Source of the DNA: Actinomycetota bacterium
GTDB lineage: Bacteria; Actinomycetota; Acidimicrobiia; Acidimicrobiales; Acidimicrobilacustridaceae
NCBI GenBank assembly: GCA_016185305.1
Contig: JACPNV010000090.1
Coordinates: forward strand, 1-64,000
Length of the DNA stretch: 64,000 nt
Direction of reading: 5' to 3'
How positions within the stretch are numbered: position 1 is the first letter of the stretch; the number at the start of each line of letters is the position of its first letter. This document shows, piece after piece, positions 1-7,756 of the stretch. The notes beneath the pieces are model-generated. The model did not search any database, had not been told where the DNA came from, and saw only the letters and a program-made list of their open reading frames with translations. The position numbers and the translations under genes are program-made.

Positions 1-267
1 GGCCGCGCACAACCGGGCCATCTTCATCAACCGGTTCGCGTCCTTGCGCAACAACCCGACGTGATGCACGAGCCAGGCCACCGCGGTGACCTGCCCGTCA
101 ACCAGCCAGCCGTGATCGCGATGCCAATCGGCCAGCGTGAGGACCTGGCCGGCCTCGGCCCGCTCCGCACCAGCGGACACCGCGACCACCTCGTCGCAGC
201 GCGCTCGCCCCCCGAGACCGGCTTCAAACATGTGTTCGAGTCTACCCGCATCGTCCCTGCCCGTCAA
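1..267 (-). CDS. DUF222/13E12-family HNH endonuclease-like protein, 5' part only
   Basis: Only the N-terminal part lies in the window; the gene runs off the left edge. Read on the minus strand it gives a helical segment with the pattern LADWHRDHGWLVDG then VAWLVHHVGLLRKDAN and a final MKMARLCA. This resembles the DUF222 domain found in front of HNH nuclease domains in the repeated 13E12 family of actinobacteria. The HNH part would be beyond position 1 and cannot be seen. The start is either TTG at 267 or ATG at 231; an AGAAGG tract lies about 11 nt before the TTG. The family is typically multicopy and of unknown role, often linked to mobile DNA. Confidence 0.55.
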   Translation of the reverse strand, partial: MTGRDDAGRLEHMFEAGLGGRARCDEVVAVSAGAERAEAGQVLTLADWHRDHGWLVDGQVTAVAWLVHHVGLLRKDANRLMKMARLCAA

Positions 268-429
268 CCATTTTCGTACCTTCTCACACGGCGGCTGGGA
301 CGGCGCGGAACGTGACCAAGGGGGTTCCACGTCAACCCGTGCGCCCGACGCCGAGCGCCGGGTCGCCACGTGTGACGATCTTCATCGCCTCCCCTCGTGT
401 GTCATTTCATGTCCCGCATCTAGGGTGCC

Positions 430-464
430 CGCACCACGCACCACGCACCACGCACCACGCACCA
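430..464. repeat. Five tandem 7-bp CGCACCA units
   Basis: The unit CGCACCA is repeated five times without interruption, then degenerates into CGACGC. It lies outside any credible gene. It is too short and has no spacers, so it is a simple repeat, not a CRISPR array. Confidence 0.85.
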
Positions 465-507
465 CGACGCTGCGCATGCATCGAGCCGGGAGGATGCCAC
501 GTTGGGA

Positions 508-552
508 ACCAGACAGCCAGGCACCAGACAGCCGGGCACCAGAGAACGAACG
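508..552. repeat. Three imperfect 15-bp direct repeats
   Basis: ACCAGACAGCCAGGC is followed directly by ACCAGACAGCCGGGC and a third, diverged copy beginning ACCAGAGAACGAACG. They lie just before the lipoprotein stub. Confidence 0.75.
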
Positions 553-570
553 AACCCGTGGCCCGGTTCG

Positions 571-657
571 GTGAACCGTCGACGAACGCTCGCGAGCCTC
601 GGCGCCGTGATCGTCACGGCCATGGCCTTCGCCGCCTGCAACAGCAGCGAAGGCTAG
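571..657 (+). pseudogene. Lipoprotein signal-peptide stub (28 codons)
   Basis: A GTG start opens a 28-residue reading frame with an RRR n-region, a hydrophobic core and a lipobox ending FAAC (Cys23), followed by only NSSEG and a TAG stop. This is a complete lipoprotein export signal with almost no mature protein. The likeliest explanation is a lipoprotein gene truncated by a nonsense mutation or rearrangement. A minimal lipopeptide is possible but less likely. No good Shine-Dalgarno sequence is visible. Confidence 0.4.
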
Positions 658-821
658 CTAGACGCCAACACGCCAAAACAGGGGGTTGGTGGTCAGGCTG
701 TCTAGCGGGAGTTCCGGGCTATCTGGGTGGCTCCGCGGTTGGGGAGGACTTCTTTTGGCGTGATGGGAGCGCCTGAAGCGCTAGCGGAGAGTGCGTGGGA
801 CAGCCCTCAGACTCCGAAGTC

Positions 822-827
822 TAGGCT
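822..827 (+). promoter_or_regulatory. -10 hexamer TAGGCT of a probable leaderless gene
   Basis: TANNNT ends 6 nt before the GTG start at 834 and no Shine-Dalgarno sequence intervenes, the layout of an actinobacterial leaderless transcript. Confidence 0.5.
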
Positions 828-833
828 GAGCAG

Positions 834-1859
834 GTGGCTGTGGCCCCGCGACGCGATCCGACGTTCTCGGTGATCATGCCGGTGTACAACGGCGAGCAAC
901 ATCTCGCCCAAGCCCTCGACAGCCTGCTCATGCAGACCTACGGAGACTTCGAGGTCGTCGCCGTCGACGACGGCTCGGTGGACCGCTCGTGGGACATCCT
1001 TCGTCGTTACGCGGCAGTCGACGAGCGGGTCCGTCCCCACCGGTTGGCGCAGAACCACGGGCATCGCCGGGCATCGAACATCGCGGTCGAGCGAGCGAGG
1101 GGACGGTTCGTCGCGCGGCAAGATCAGGACGACCTCGCCCTGCCGCGGCGGCTCGAGCTCACCGCCCTCGCCTTCGAGCGATTCCCGCACGTCGGGTTCG
1201 TCTACTCGTCCTACCTTCGTTGGCTCCCCGACGGCTCGCTGTCGTGGCGCCCCATCGGTCGTTCGCACACCGCCCTCCGGCTCCGGCTCTTGTTCGGGAA
1301 CGTGATCTGCCACTCCTCGGTCGCCATGCGCCGCGAGGTGTTCGAGAAGCTCGACGGGCCCTACCGCGACATCGACGGTCCGCAGGACTACGACGTCTGG
1401 GTCAGGGCGTTGCGGATCACCGAGAGCTTCGGCATCCACGAGCCGCTGGCCGTCTACCGCCAGGAGACCATGGCCATGACCGAGCTCTATGGCGATCGCA
1501 TCGACGTCGCCGCCGGGCAGATCTCTCGCGAGCAGCTTCTGGAGCTGGTTCCTGCCGCCGACGCCGCGTCGGTGGCCCGAGCTCGCTCGATCGCGGCCAT
1601 GACCGTCGCCGACCGGCGAGCAGTGGGCGCGTTGCACGAGGTGTATCGCGAAGCGCTGGCGCGCGACGCGCTCCTCGACCCGTCGGAGGTCTCGCGCATC
1701 CGGGGTCGATGGACAGCGAAGGCACTTCACTCGATGTTCGCAAGAGCGGGCCGGCCGCCAGATCCTCGGCTGCTCTGGCAGGTCGTCAAGAACGACCCGA
1801 GCGGTTCGGCGCAGTGGCTCCGCGCTGATCTCGCTGGCCTCTGGCAGCGCATGCGGTAG
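834..1859 (+). CDS. Family 2 glycosyltransferase
   Basis: The 341-residue protein has a GT-A fold nucleotide-sugar domain in its first ~230 residues. It begins with the GT2 opening strand (SVIMPVYNGEQHLAQAL), then VVAVDDGSVDRS and a DXD-like metal-binding site in RQDQDD. The acceptor-domain ED motif is represented near IDGPQDYDVW. There are no membrane segments, so it is probably a cytoplasmic enzyme adding a sugar to a lipid-linked glycan. The C-terminal ~110 residues are helical and not diagnostic. It is the first gene of the glycan locus, and the following sulfotransferase lies convergent on the other strand. Donor and acceptor cannot be read from sequence. Confidence 0.88.
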   Translation: MAVAPRRDPTFSVIMPVYNGEQHLAQALDSLLMQTYGDFEVVAVDDGSVDRSWDILRRYAAVDERVRPHRLAQNHGHRRASNIAVERARGRFVARQDQDDLALPRRLELTALAFERFPHVGFVYSSYLRWLPDGSLSWRPIGRSHTALRLRLLFGNVICHSSVAMRREVFEKLDGPYRDIDGPQDYDVWVRALRITESFGIHEPLAVYRQETMAMTELYGDRIDVAAGQISREQLLELVPAADAASVARARSIAAMTVADRRAVGALHEVYREALARDALLDPSEVSRIRGRWTAKALHSMFARAGRPPDPRLLWQVVKNDPSGSAQWLRADLAGLWQRMR

Positions 1860-1885
1860 AGCCGGGCGCGGGCTCGCGGCAACGC

Positions 1886-2842
1886 TCAACACGCACCGCC
1901 TGACCGGCGCTCTCGTCCCGCCGGGGACCGCCATGGGCGTCCGAGCAGGGCCGCATGCAGCGGAAGCCCGAGGGTGCCGAGGAGCTGGTGTGACCGTGCC
2001 ATCTCGGTGCGCCAACGCTCGTCGGTCCGGATGGCGATGCGGTCGCCGCTCCCCCGCCCGGGGTTGCCCCCGATCGCGTGCTGCGGCGGCACGATGACGG
2101 TCGCATCGACGATGCCCGTCAGGTCGATCCCGGTGAGAGCGCTGATGCTCCGGAGCGTGGCTTCGTCGAGCGCGGCCAGCCGCTCGTAGCTCACGGCGGC
2201 GTGGTCGAGTCCACCCGCCTTGATGGCATACCAGCAGAGCGAGTGGTTGAGTGCCCATCGATCGAGGCTTCCGGCCGCCGAGTAGGTTCGCATCACCTTG
2301 GTGTAGCCATCCGCGTACTGCCTCGGCTTCGGCGTGGCCCAGGAGTGCATGACGCCCCGAGGATCGCGCACCAGGTGCACCACCTTGAGCTCGATGCCAC
2401 GGATGCGCGCCGCGGCCGCGAGCACCAGGGGCAGCTTGGAGGCATCCACCACCGTGTCGACGCCTTGCGTCGCGGCGGCTGCCGCGTACAGCCGCCCGAG
2501 CGTCTCGGCGTACGCGTCGACGTCTCGCTGCCCGCTCCAACCGCCGGTCCCCCGCAGGATGCGATGCAGGTTGCGAAGCCGCAAGGCCCGGCGCCGGTCG
2601 GCCATGGCGGCGACGAGCGCCGGCCAGTCGCCGGCCATCTCCATCTGGATGGCCGACCACACCGGGCACGACTCGAGCCGCTGGCCGCAGCTGCAGTACT
2701 TGGCGTGCACCGACCCCGCGCTCCAGAGCTGGAAGCTCTCGCCGACGGTCGTCGCGCGAGAGTCGCGAGTGAGCAGGTTCTCGAGCAAGGTGCTCCCGCT
2801 GCGACCCCAACCCGCGATGTAGATCACTCGGAGCTGTCTCAT
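1886..2842 (-). CDS. Sulfotransferase (PAPS-dependent)
   Basis: This 318-residue enzyme probably transfers sulfate from PAPS to a glycan or lipid acceptor. The 5'-phosphosulfate loop is AGWGRSGSTLLENLL near the N-terminus, and the 3'-phosphate site is VVHLVRDPRGVMHSWA. A Cys-rich segment (KYCSCGQRLESCPVW, about residues 48-62) follows, as in bacterial sulfotransferases related to deacetylase-linked families. The frame stays open upstream to 2962, but the ATG at 2842 puts the PAPS loop close to the start, as is normal. A TACGCT hexamer sits 12 nt before it. The divergent glycosyltransferase at 2931 shares the intergenic region. Confidence 0.85.
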   Translation of the reverse strand: MRQLRVIYIAGWGRSGSTLLENLLTRDSRATTVGESFQLWSAGSVHAKYCSCGQRLESCPVWSAIQMEMAGDWPALVAAMADRRRALRLRNLHRILRGTGGWSGQRDVDAYAETLGRLYAAAAATQGVDTVVDASKLPLVLAAAARIRGIELKVVHLVRDPRGVMHSWATPKPRQYADGYTKVMRTYSAAGSLDRWALNHSLCWYAIKAGGLDHAAVSYERLAALDEATLRSISALTGIDLTGIVDATVIVPPQHAIGGNPGRGSGDRIAIRTDERWRTEMARSHQLLGTLGLPLHAALLGRPWRSPAGRERRSGGAC

Positions 2843-2918
2843 CTTGCGGCGACGAGCGTACCGGCGAGCAGCGAGCGGTCGCCAGCGGAGCGACGGCTTC
2901 GGGCCGCGCCGGCGCCAG

Positions 2919-2924
2919 TAGGAT
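2919..2924 (+). promoter_or_regulatory. -10 hexamer TAGGAT of a probable leaderless gene
   Basis: TANNNT lies 6 nt before the GTG start at 2931. Transcription would begin at or next to the start codon. Confidence 0.5.
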
Positions 2925-2930
2925 CGCGGC

Positions 2931-3842
2931 GTGATCCCCTCGTTCAGCGTCGTGGTTCCCACCTACAACCGTTCGGCTGACCTCGAGGCGTCACTTCGGT
3001 CGTTGCAGCAACTCCATAGCGGGGTCGACTTCGAGGTGGTCGTCGTCGACGACGGGTCGACCGATGGCACAGCCACCTGCGTCAAGGCGTTCGACGATCT
3101 CCCCCTCCGCTACATCCGTCAGGACAACCAGGGCGTGTCCGCCGCGAGGAACCGAGGCGCGAAGGAAGCAACAGGCGACTTTCTCACGTTCCTCGACACT
3201 GGCGACAAGCCCGCCCCGGACTGGCTCGCCACCTTTGGCGCCTTGGCCGTCGAGCACCACGCCGAGCTCGTGTTCATGGCCTGCCGCGTGTTGCGGGTGC
3301 CCAGCGGCAGGGAGAAGGTGAGCGTCCCTCGGACGGGGCAGGTGTTCACGACAGCGCCTACGAAGTTCCTTCCCGGCTGCTTCGCGATGCGCGCGGAGCT
3401 GTTCGAAGAAGTCGGTGGCTACGACACGTCGATCGTCTACGGCGAGAACGGCGAACTGCGCATCCGACTCGCCAAGGCGCTGGAAGGCCGGTACGACGCC
3501 ATCGCGAGCACATCGACGCCGCACCTGACGTGGGTGGTGAACGATCACGGCTCGAACGCCAGCACGCCGGAGAACCGCTACGCCTCGTCGCTCTACCTCC
3601 TCGACAAGCACCGCGAGCACTACGCGGCGCGGCCGCAGCTCCGGAGCCAGCAGGAGCGAATCGCGGGGGTGGCCGCGGCGCGCCTCGGCCGGCACGCAGA
3701 AGCACGCCGCCTGTTCTTCGCCTCCGCTCGCGACTGGCCGCGAGACCCAACGAACATGCTGCGCGCGGCGGCGTCAGTGAGCCCGGCCCTCCAGCGACGC
3801 ATCTGGAAGGCCGGAGGCTCGTCCCCAACCGCCGACATCTGA
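2931..3842 (+). CDS. Family 2 glycosyltransferase
   Basis: The 303-residue protein opens with a textbook GT2 core: FSVVVPTYNRSADLEASL, VVVVDDGSTDGT, the QDNQGVSAARNRG nucleotide-sugar segment, and a DXD-equivalent FLDTGDKP. In that last motif the usual DDD/DxD reads DTGD. Residues about 150-170 (CFAMRAELFEEVGGYD) match the common acceptor-side motif. The last ~70 residues are Arg/Ala-rich and helical. No membrane segments are visible. It lies between two minus-strand sulfotransferase genes and is presumably expressed from its own promoter. The specific linkage it forms is unknown. Confidence 0.88.
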   Translation: MIPSFSVVVPTYNRSADLEASLRSLQQLHSGVDFEVVVVDDGSTDGTATCVKAFDDLPLRYIRQDNQGVSAARNRGAKEATGDFLTFLDTGDKPAPDWLATFGALAVEHHAELVFMACRVLRVPSGREKVSVPRTGQVFTTAPTKFLPGCFAMRAELFEEVGGYDTSIVYGENGELRIRLAKALEGRYDAIASTSTPHLTWVVNDHGSNASTPENRYASSLYLLDKHREHYAARPQLRSQQERIAGVAAARLGRHAEARRLFFASARDWPRDPTNMLRAAASVSPALQRRIWKAGGSSPTADI

Positions 3843-3880
3843 CGACGCCACCGCGGCGAGGCGAGCCGCCGCGCCGGCGG

Positions 3881-4726
3881 TCAGGCCTTGGGTGCGTTCC
3901 TCCCCGGAGAGGTGCCGGCGAAGACCTCCGACATGGGGAGCACGACACGGGGGTCGGCGATGTCGTAGCCGAGCGTGGCGACCCTTCTCGCGAAGATGCG
4001 CTCGATCGCTCGCCTGTACCTCGCCGTCGCGGTGTTCCCGCGGTGCCACGCCTCGAGGTACTCCTCGTTGACAGCACTTCGCGGAGCTTCGGCCGAGGGC
4101 ACGACGGCCAGATCGAGGAACGAGAGGATGTCTTGCCAGAACGCCGCGAAGTCGGTGACCATCTCTTCGTATCGGACGACGCGGACGGCCCGCAGGTGCG
4201 CGAGGTCGCCGACGAGGACCTGGTGTGTGCGCACCCAGTGGCCTACGAGCATGAGCTCGGTCGAACGGCTCCACTTCTTCGTCGCCAGCGCGACAGGGAC
4301 CGGATGGCGCAGGATGATGACGAACTTGGCCTGCGGGTAGAGCGCCTGCAGGAACCGCGTGCGCACGATGTTGGGTGGTGACTTCTCGAGGAGATGGCTG
4401 CGATCGAGATCCCAATACGGACTCCACGACCTCCACAGCCGCTGGGCCGACTCGGGCGTCGCCAATCGGGCGGCCTCGGTCAGGTGCCGGTCGGGTCGAT
4501 AGCCGAACCATCCGGGTCCGGCCAGCAGGCCATCGACCTTGAACACGTCTTGGAGGTGCTGGCCCTCGTTCTTCGTGACACCGGTGTTGGACAAGCGCGA
4601 CACCTGGGGATGTTCACCCAGGACTCGCGCGAGGAACGACGTGCCGCTGCGGTGCAGGCCTCCGATGAACACGAGCTGGTGCGATCCGACCGTCGAGTCG
4701 CGCTCCGCGCTTCCGCCCGATGTCAT
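3881..4726 (-). CDS. Sulfotransferase (PAPS-dependent)
   Basis: This 281-residue protein carries a PAPS-binding loop LVFIGGLHRSGTSFLARVL at residues about 18-36 and the 3'-phosphate motif FVIILRHPVPVALATKKW in its middle. A histidine-rich ILRHP core plus LLEKSPPNIVR is typical of the bacterial Sulfotransfer_3 type. It differs in loop sequence from the other four sulfotransferases in the window, so it is not a recent duplicate. It is divergent from the glycosyltransferase at 4800, and both have -10 elements placed for leaderless transcription. The acceptor is unknown; the neighbours suggest a surface glycan. Confidence 0.85.
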   Translation of the reverse strand: MTSGGSAERDSTVGSHQLVFIGGLHRSGTSFLARVLGEHPQVSRLSNTGVTKNEGQHLQDVFKVDGLLAGPGWFGYRPDRHLTEAARLATPESAQRLWRSWSPYWDLDRSHLLEKSPPNIVRTRFLQALYPQAKFVIILRHPVPVALATKKWSRSTELMLVGHWVRTHQVLVGDLAHLRAVRVVRYEEMVTDFAAFWQDILSFLDLAVVPSAEAPRSAVNEEYLEAWHRGNTATARYRRAIERIFARRVATLGYDIADPRVVLPMSEVFAGTSPGRNAPKA

Positions 4727-4734
4727 GTCCGCGG

Positions 4735-4740
4735 ACTCTA
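4735..4740 (-). promoter_or_regulatory. -10 hexamer TAGAGT upstream of sulfotransferase
   Basis: On the minus strand TAGAGT lies 8 nt before the ATG at 4726. Confidence 0.45.
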
Positions 4741-4786
4741 CTGCGGCGCGATCGGCAGACGGACACGGCGTGTGACGGCATGTCCC

Positions 4787-4792
4787 TACACT
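4787..4792 (+). promoter_or_regulatory. -10 hexamer TACACT of a probable leaderless gene
   Basis: TACACT lies 7 nt before the ATG at 4800, with no Shine-Dalgarno sequence between. Confidence 0.5.
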
Positions 4793-4799
4793 GCGCCCG

Positions 4800-5981
4800 A
4801 TGCACGACGACCCGAAGTCGAGCCCTGCCGACGAAGCTCGGGCGATGCGACCATTGCGGATGCTCTGGTACTGGCCCCACCCTCATCGCGGCGACAACCT
4901 GCTCGCCAGCTCCGCGCTGCTGCCCGGCGACACGCTCACGGTCGAGTGCCTGCAGAGCTTTCGAGACGAGCCGCTCGACGACGAGGGTGCTGCCTACACC
5001 AAGATCCGCGACCTTCCGGACGTGTCCCACACCCGCACGGGAATCGCACGCATCCTCGATCGACTGAAGGTCCACGCCGTCCGCGCGTGGCGCCGGCGGC
5101 GGCTCGCGCGCTCGGGGCGGTTCGACGTGCTGTACATCGAGACGCTCAGCTTGCTCGACGCGGTGACGCTTCGCGGGCTCAAACGCCGCCTGCCCGTCGT
5201 GACACTGGTGCACGACGTCGAGCCACACAAGCGCGTGCTCCCGCCTCGACTCCAAGACTTCGTGCTCCGCCAGGCGTATCTCCAATCCTCCCAGCTCGTG
5301 GTTCTGCACGACACCATCAAGTCGCGCTTGGTCGAACGGTTCGCCCTCGATCCAGCCCGCGTCACCGTGATCCCCCACGCCCTCGAAGGACGGTGGGGCG
5401 CGCGCCCCGAGCACGAAGGGCCGCCGGTGCGGCTGCTGGTGTTCGGCTCCCTCCGCCCGAACAAGGGCATCGACGTCCTGCTCGACGCCGTGGAGAACGT
5501 CGATCCGTCGTTGGTCTCCGTCGTCATCGCCGGATCGGGCGATCGTGCGCTCGAGCAGCGCGTCACGGCGGCGGCGAACCGACTCCGCCACGTGACGGCT
5601 GAGATCGACTACCTCACACCCGAGCGCAAGGTCGAGCTGTTCCGGGCGGCAGACATCGTCGTGCTGCCGTATCGCGAGTCGTTCACGTCCCAGAGCGGCG
5701 TGCTCCTCGACAGCTACGCGTACGGTCTCCCGTCGATCGTCACCGACGTCGGCGCGATCGGCCCTACCGTGCGGTCCGAGCACACCGGTTGGGTCGTGCC
5801 CCCGAGCGACGCGGCAGCCCTGGCCCGCGTGATCACCGAGGTCGCCGAAGATCCCGAAGGGCGAAGGAAGGCCGAAGCCGCCATCGCCGCGGTGCTCGAT
5901 CACTACGACCAGGTGAACGTCGGTCGCTTGCTGCGGGAGATCTACGACCGATCTTGCGCCCGGGGTCGAGGCCGTGACTAG
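4800..5981 (+). CDS. Family 4 glycosyltransferase (GT-B)
   Basis: The 393-residue protein has a two-domain GT-B layout. The N-terminal acceptor domain includes LRMLWYWPHPHRGDNLLASS and TLVHDVEPHKRVLP. The C-terminal donor domain starts at VRLLVFGSLRPNKGIDVLLDA and includes IDYLTPERKVELFRAADIV and the GT4 segment SGVLLDSYAYGLPSIVTDVG. No signal peptide or membrane helix is present. The family uses NDP-sugars and retains anomeric configuration. It is followed 10 nt later by a small leader ORF and then a sulfotransferase on the same strand, which may share its transcript. Confidence 0.88.
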   Translation: MHDDPKSSPADEARAMRPLRMLWYWPHPHRGDNLLASSALLPGDTLTVECLQSFRDEPLDDEGAAYTKIRDLPDVSHTRTGIARILDRLKVHAVRAWRRRRLARSGRFDVLYIETLSLLDAVTLRGLKRRLPVVTLVHDVEPHKRVLPPRLQDFVLRQAYLQSSQLVVLHDTIKSRLVERFALDPARVTVIPHALEGRWGARPEHEGPPVRLLVFGSLRPNKGIDVLLDAVENVDPSLVSVVIAGSGDRALEQRVTAAANRLRHVTAEIDYLTPERKVELFRAADIVVLPYRESFTSQSGVLLDSYAYGLPSIVTDVGAIGPTVRSEHTGWVVPPSDAAALARVITEVAEDPEGRRKAEAAIAAVLDHYDQVNVGRLLREIYDRSCARGRGRD

Positions 5982-5984
5982 GGT
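5979..5984 (+). promoter_or_regulatory. -10 hexamer TAGGGT before leader ORF
   Basis: TAGGGT overlaps the stop codon of the GT4 gene and lies 7 nt before the ATG at 5992. This position favours a leaderless small ORF rather than the downstream sulfotransferase start. Confidence 0.4.
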
Positions 5985-5991
5985 TTCGCCG

Positions 5992-6063
5992 ATGTCGCGC
6001 CTTGCGTCGTTGCAGAACCCACATCTACACGGCCGAGGTCAGCGCGCGGTCGAGGTTCGGTGA
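5992..6063 (+). CDS. Possible 23-residue leader peptide before sulfotransferase
   Basis: An ATG 7 nt downstream of TAGGGT opens a 23-codon frame, MSRLASLQNPHLHGRGQRAVEVR, in which an NPHLHGRG segment stands out. Its TGA overlaps the GTG start of the sulfotransferase at 6060 as GTGA. That geometry fits translational coupling. It is too short for homology to be judged, and chance cannot be excluded. Confidence 0.35.
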   Translation: MSRLASLQNPHLHGRGQRAVEVR

Positions 6064-6956
6064 GCCCCAAGGCGTCGCCGGTGAATGACACGACCGCATC
6101 CCTGACGATCGCTCAGCGGGGACAAGCGCTCGCAAAGTCGGCTAAACGTTACGCGCTTGCGTACCGCGCGCTGGTCATGCATCCGAAGGCGCTCTGGGAA
6201 CCCGAGCGCTACTGCTTCTTCATCGGGTATCCGAGGAGCGGGCACACACTGGTCGCCTCGCTGCTCAACGCCCACCCCGAGATCATCATCAGTCACGAAC
6301 TGGATGCCTTGAAGTTCATCCGGCGATCCGCGCGCCGAACCACGCTCTTCGGCATGATCCTCGCCCGCGATCGCTGGTTCGTCGGCGGTGGATCGCAATG
6401 GACCGGCTACGACTACGCGCTCGAGGGGCTGTCCCAGGGGAGCGCCACGCGTCCTCGCGTCATCGGCGACAAGTGCGGGGGGCACACGTCGCTCGCACTG
6501 AGCAAGGATCCGCACCTCGTCGACCGTCTCCGCGCGACCGTCCGCTTGCCGTGCGTGGTGATCCACATAACGCGAAATCCCTACGACAACATCGCTCGGA
6601 TGGCCCGCCGCTCGACCGAAGATGCCGATGCTCGAACCAAGCTCGAGCACGCGGTCGACGACTATGTGACCATGGCGCGGGCGGCGTACGAGGCACGGTC
6701 TCGATGGGACCCCGAACTCTGGATCGACATGCGCCACGAAGACTTCTGTCTCGAACCGGCGACTTGCCTGGTGGAGTTGACGACCTTCCTAGGCGTCGAA
6801 CCTCATCCCGCCTGGCTCGAAGCGGCCACAGACAAGGTGCACGAGTCGCCGAACCTCTCCCGCTACGACGTCGAGTGGCCACCCGAGACCATCGCCCGAG
6901 TGCAGTCCGAGCTCGTCGCGTTCGATATCCTCCGCGACTACCGATTCGATCCATGA
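6060..6956 (+). CDS. Sulfotransferase (PAPS-dependent)
   Basis: This 298-residue sulfotransferase has the PAPS loop CFFIGYPRSGHTLVASLLNAHP at about residues 51-72, preceded by a basic N-terminal helix. The 3'-phosphate motif is CVVIHITRNPYDNIARMARR. The YPRSGHTL form of the loop is seen in eukaryote-like (Sulfotransfer_1) enzymes. A GAGG lies 4 nt before the GTG start. It overlaps a 23-codon leader ORF by GTGA, and the next sulfotransferase-like gene starts 16 nt after its stop, so the two are probably co-transcribed. The acceptor is unknown. Confidence 0.85.
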   Translation: MSPKASPVNDTTASLTIAQRGQALAKSAKRYALAYRALVMHPKALWEPERYCFFIGYPRSGHTLVASLLNAHPEIIISHELDALKFIRRSARRTTLFGMILARDRWFVGGGSQWTGYDYALEGLSQGSATRPRVIGDKCGGHTSLALSKDPHLVDRLRATVRLPCVVIHITRNPYDNIARMARRSTEDADARTKLEHAVDDYVTMARAAYEARSRWDPELWIDMRHEDFCLEPATCLVELTTFLGVEPHPAWLEAATDKVHESPNLSRYDVEWPPETIARVQSELVAFDILRDYRFDP

Positions 6957-6972
6957 ACCTTCAGCGAGATCG

Positions 6973-7695
6973 ATGAAACCCAAGTTCGTCGTCACCGGGG
7001 TTGAGCGCGGGGGAACGAAGGTCGCGGCAGAGGCATTCTCGCGCCTCGGGCTCCGCTGCGGGCACGAAGCGATCTTCACGCCGGACATCGAGCGCGTCCC
7101 GAGCTTCGGATCGGCCGACGGCGATGTCTCGTGGCTTGCGGCGCCGTTCCTCGACGAGCTTCCGCCCGGCACGATCGTGCTGCACCAACTCCGGCATCCG
7201 CTTGATGTCATTCGGTCGATCATCGCTCGCCGCTCCGTCTCGACGAAGCCGCACGCGATGATCACCGCGCGCTACCGCCTGCAGCGGCGCGGCATCCGCG
7301 TCGCCGCGCCGGTCTCGAACCCCGACTTCGTCCGGTTCGCTTCTCGACATTGCCCCGACCTGTTCTCCTACCCGGACGAGAACACGAGAGCAGCGCACTA
7401 CTGGACCGAATGGACGCAGCTGAACGCCGCCGGCAGATCGAACCCGGAGCTCGTGTACCGCGAGTACCACGTGGAGGACCTCGATGGTTCGCTGCTGTTC
7501 GACCTCTGCCGCATGCTCGGATCGTCGGCGACGCTCAAAGATGTCGAGGGCGTCCTCGCCGAGCTCGGCACGAAGACCCACACCGGTCGCGTCGTGCCCC
7601 CGGTGACGCCCCAGCAGATCGCCGATGCCGAGGTGCGCGCCCGGCTCATCTCGACCGCAGCGACGTTCGGATATGACCTGACCTCCGCAAGCTGA
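6973..7695 (+). CDS. Sulfotransferase-like protein
   Basis: This 240-residue protein starts directly with a nucleotide-binding loop, FVVTGVERGGTKVAAEAFSR, in the position of a sulfotransferase PAPS loop, although GVERGGT differs from the usual PRSGTT. The segment IVLHQLRHPLDVIRSIIARR matches the 3'-phosphate motif. A conserved-looking HYWTEWTQLN follows in the C-terminal half. It is shorter than its neighbours and lacks an N-terminal extension. It is probably in one operon with the sulfotransferase 16 nt upstream. The reading as a sulfotransferase is likely but less sure than for the other four. Confidence 0.7.
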   Translation: MKPKFVVTGVERGGTKVAAEAFSRLGLRCGHEAIFTPDIERVPSFGSADGDVSWLAAPFLDELPPGTIVLHQLRHPLDVIRSIIARRSVSTKPHAMITARYRLQRRGIRVAAPVSNPDFVRFASRHCPDLFSYPDENTRAAHYWTEWTQLNAAGRSNPELVYREYHVEDLDGSLLFDLCRMLGSSATLKDVEGVLAELGTKTHTGRVVPPVTPQQIADAEVRARLISTAATFGYDLTSAS

Positions 7696-7756
7696 CCCAT
7701 CGCTGACAGCGGAGGCCCGGTGACGAGCGGCCCGCGACCCAGACGCGGGGTCGGTG

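Larger units (their letters stand above)
268..833. other. Gene-poor stretch with short repeats and a lipoprotein stub
   Basis: I find no convincing full gene here. The stretch holds a 7-bp tandem array (430-464), three 15-bp imperfect repeats (508-552), a 28-codon lipoprotein signal-peptide ORF (571-657), and a 10-bp inverted repeat CACGCCAAAA/TTTTGGCGTG (669-678 and 753-762). It separates the DUF222 fragment from the glycan locus and looks like a decayed intergenic junction. Confidence 0.6.

Noticed and set aside
430-464. Tandem CGCACCA units as a CRISPR-like array
   Set aside because: Units are 7 bp with no spacers and no cas genes nearby; it is a simple repeat.
669-762. 10-bp inverted repeats as insertion-sequence ends
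   Set aside because: The enclosed ~75 nt has no coding capacity and no target duplication was seen.
807-2810. 667-codon minus-strand open frame across a GT2 and a sulfotransferase gene
   Set aside because: It is a low-stop antisense frame of GC-rich genes; its translation is Arg/Pro/Gly-rich with no domain, while the overlapping frames carry clear motifs.
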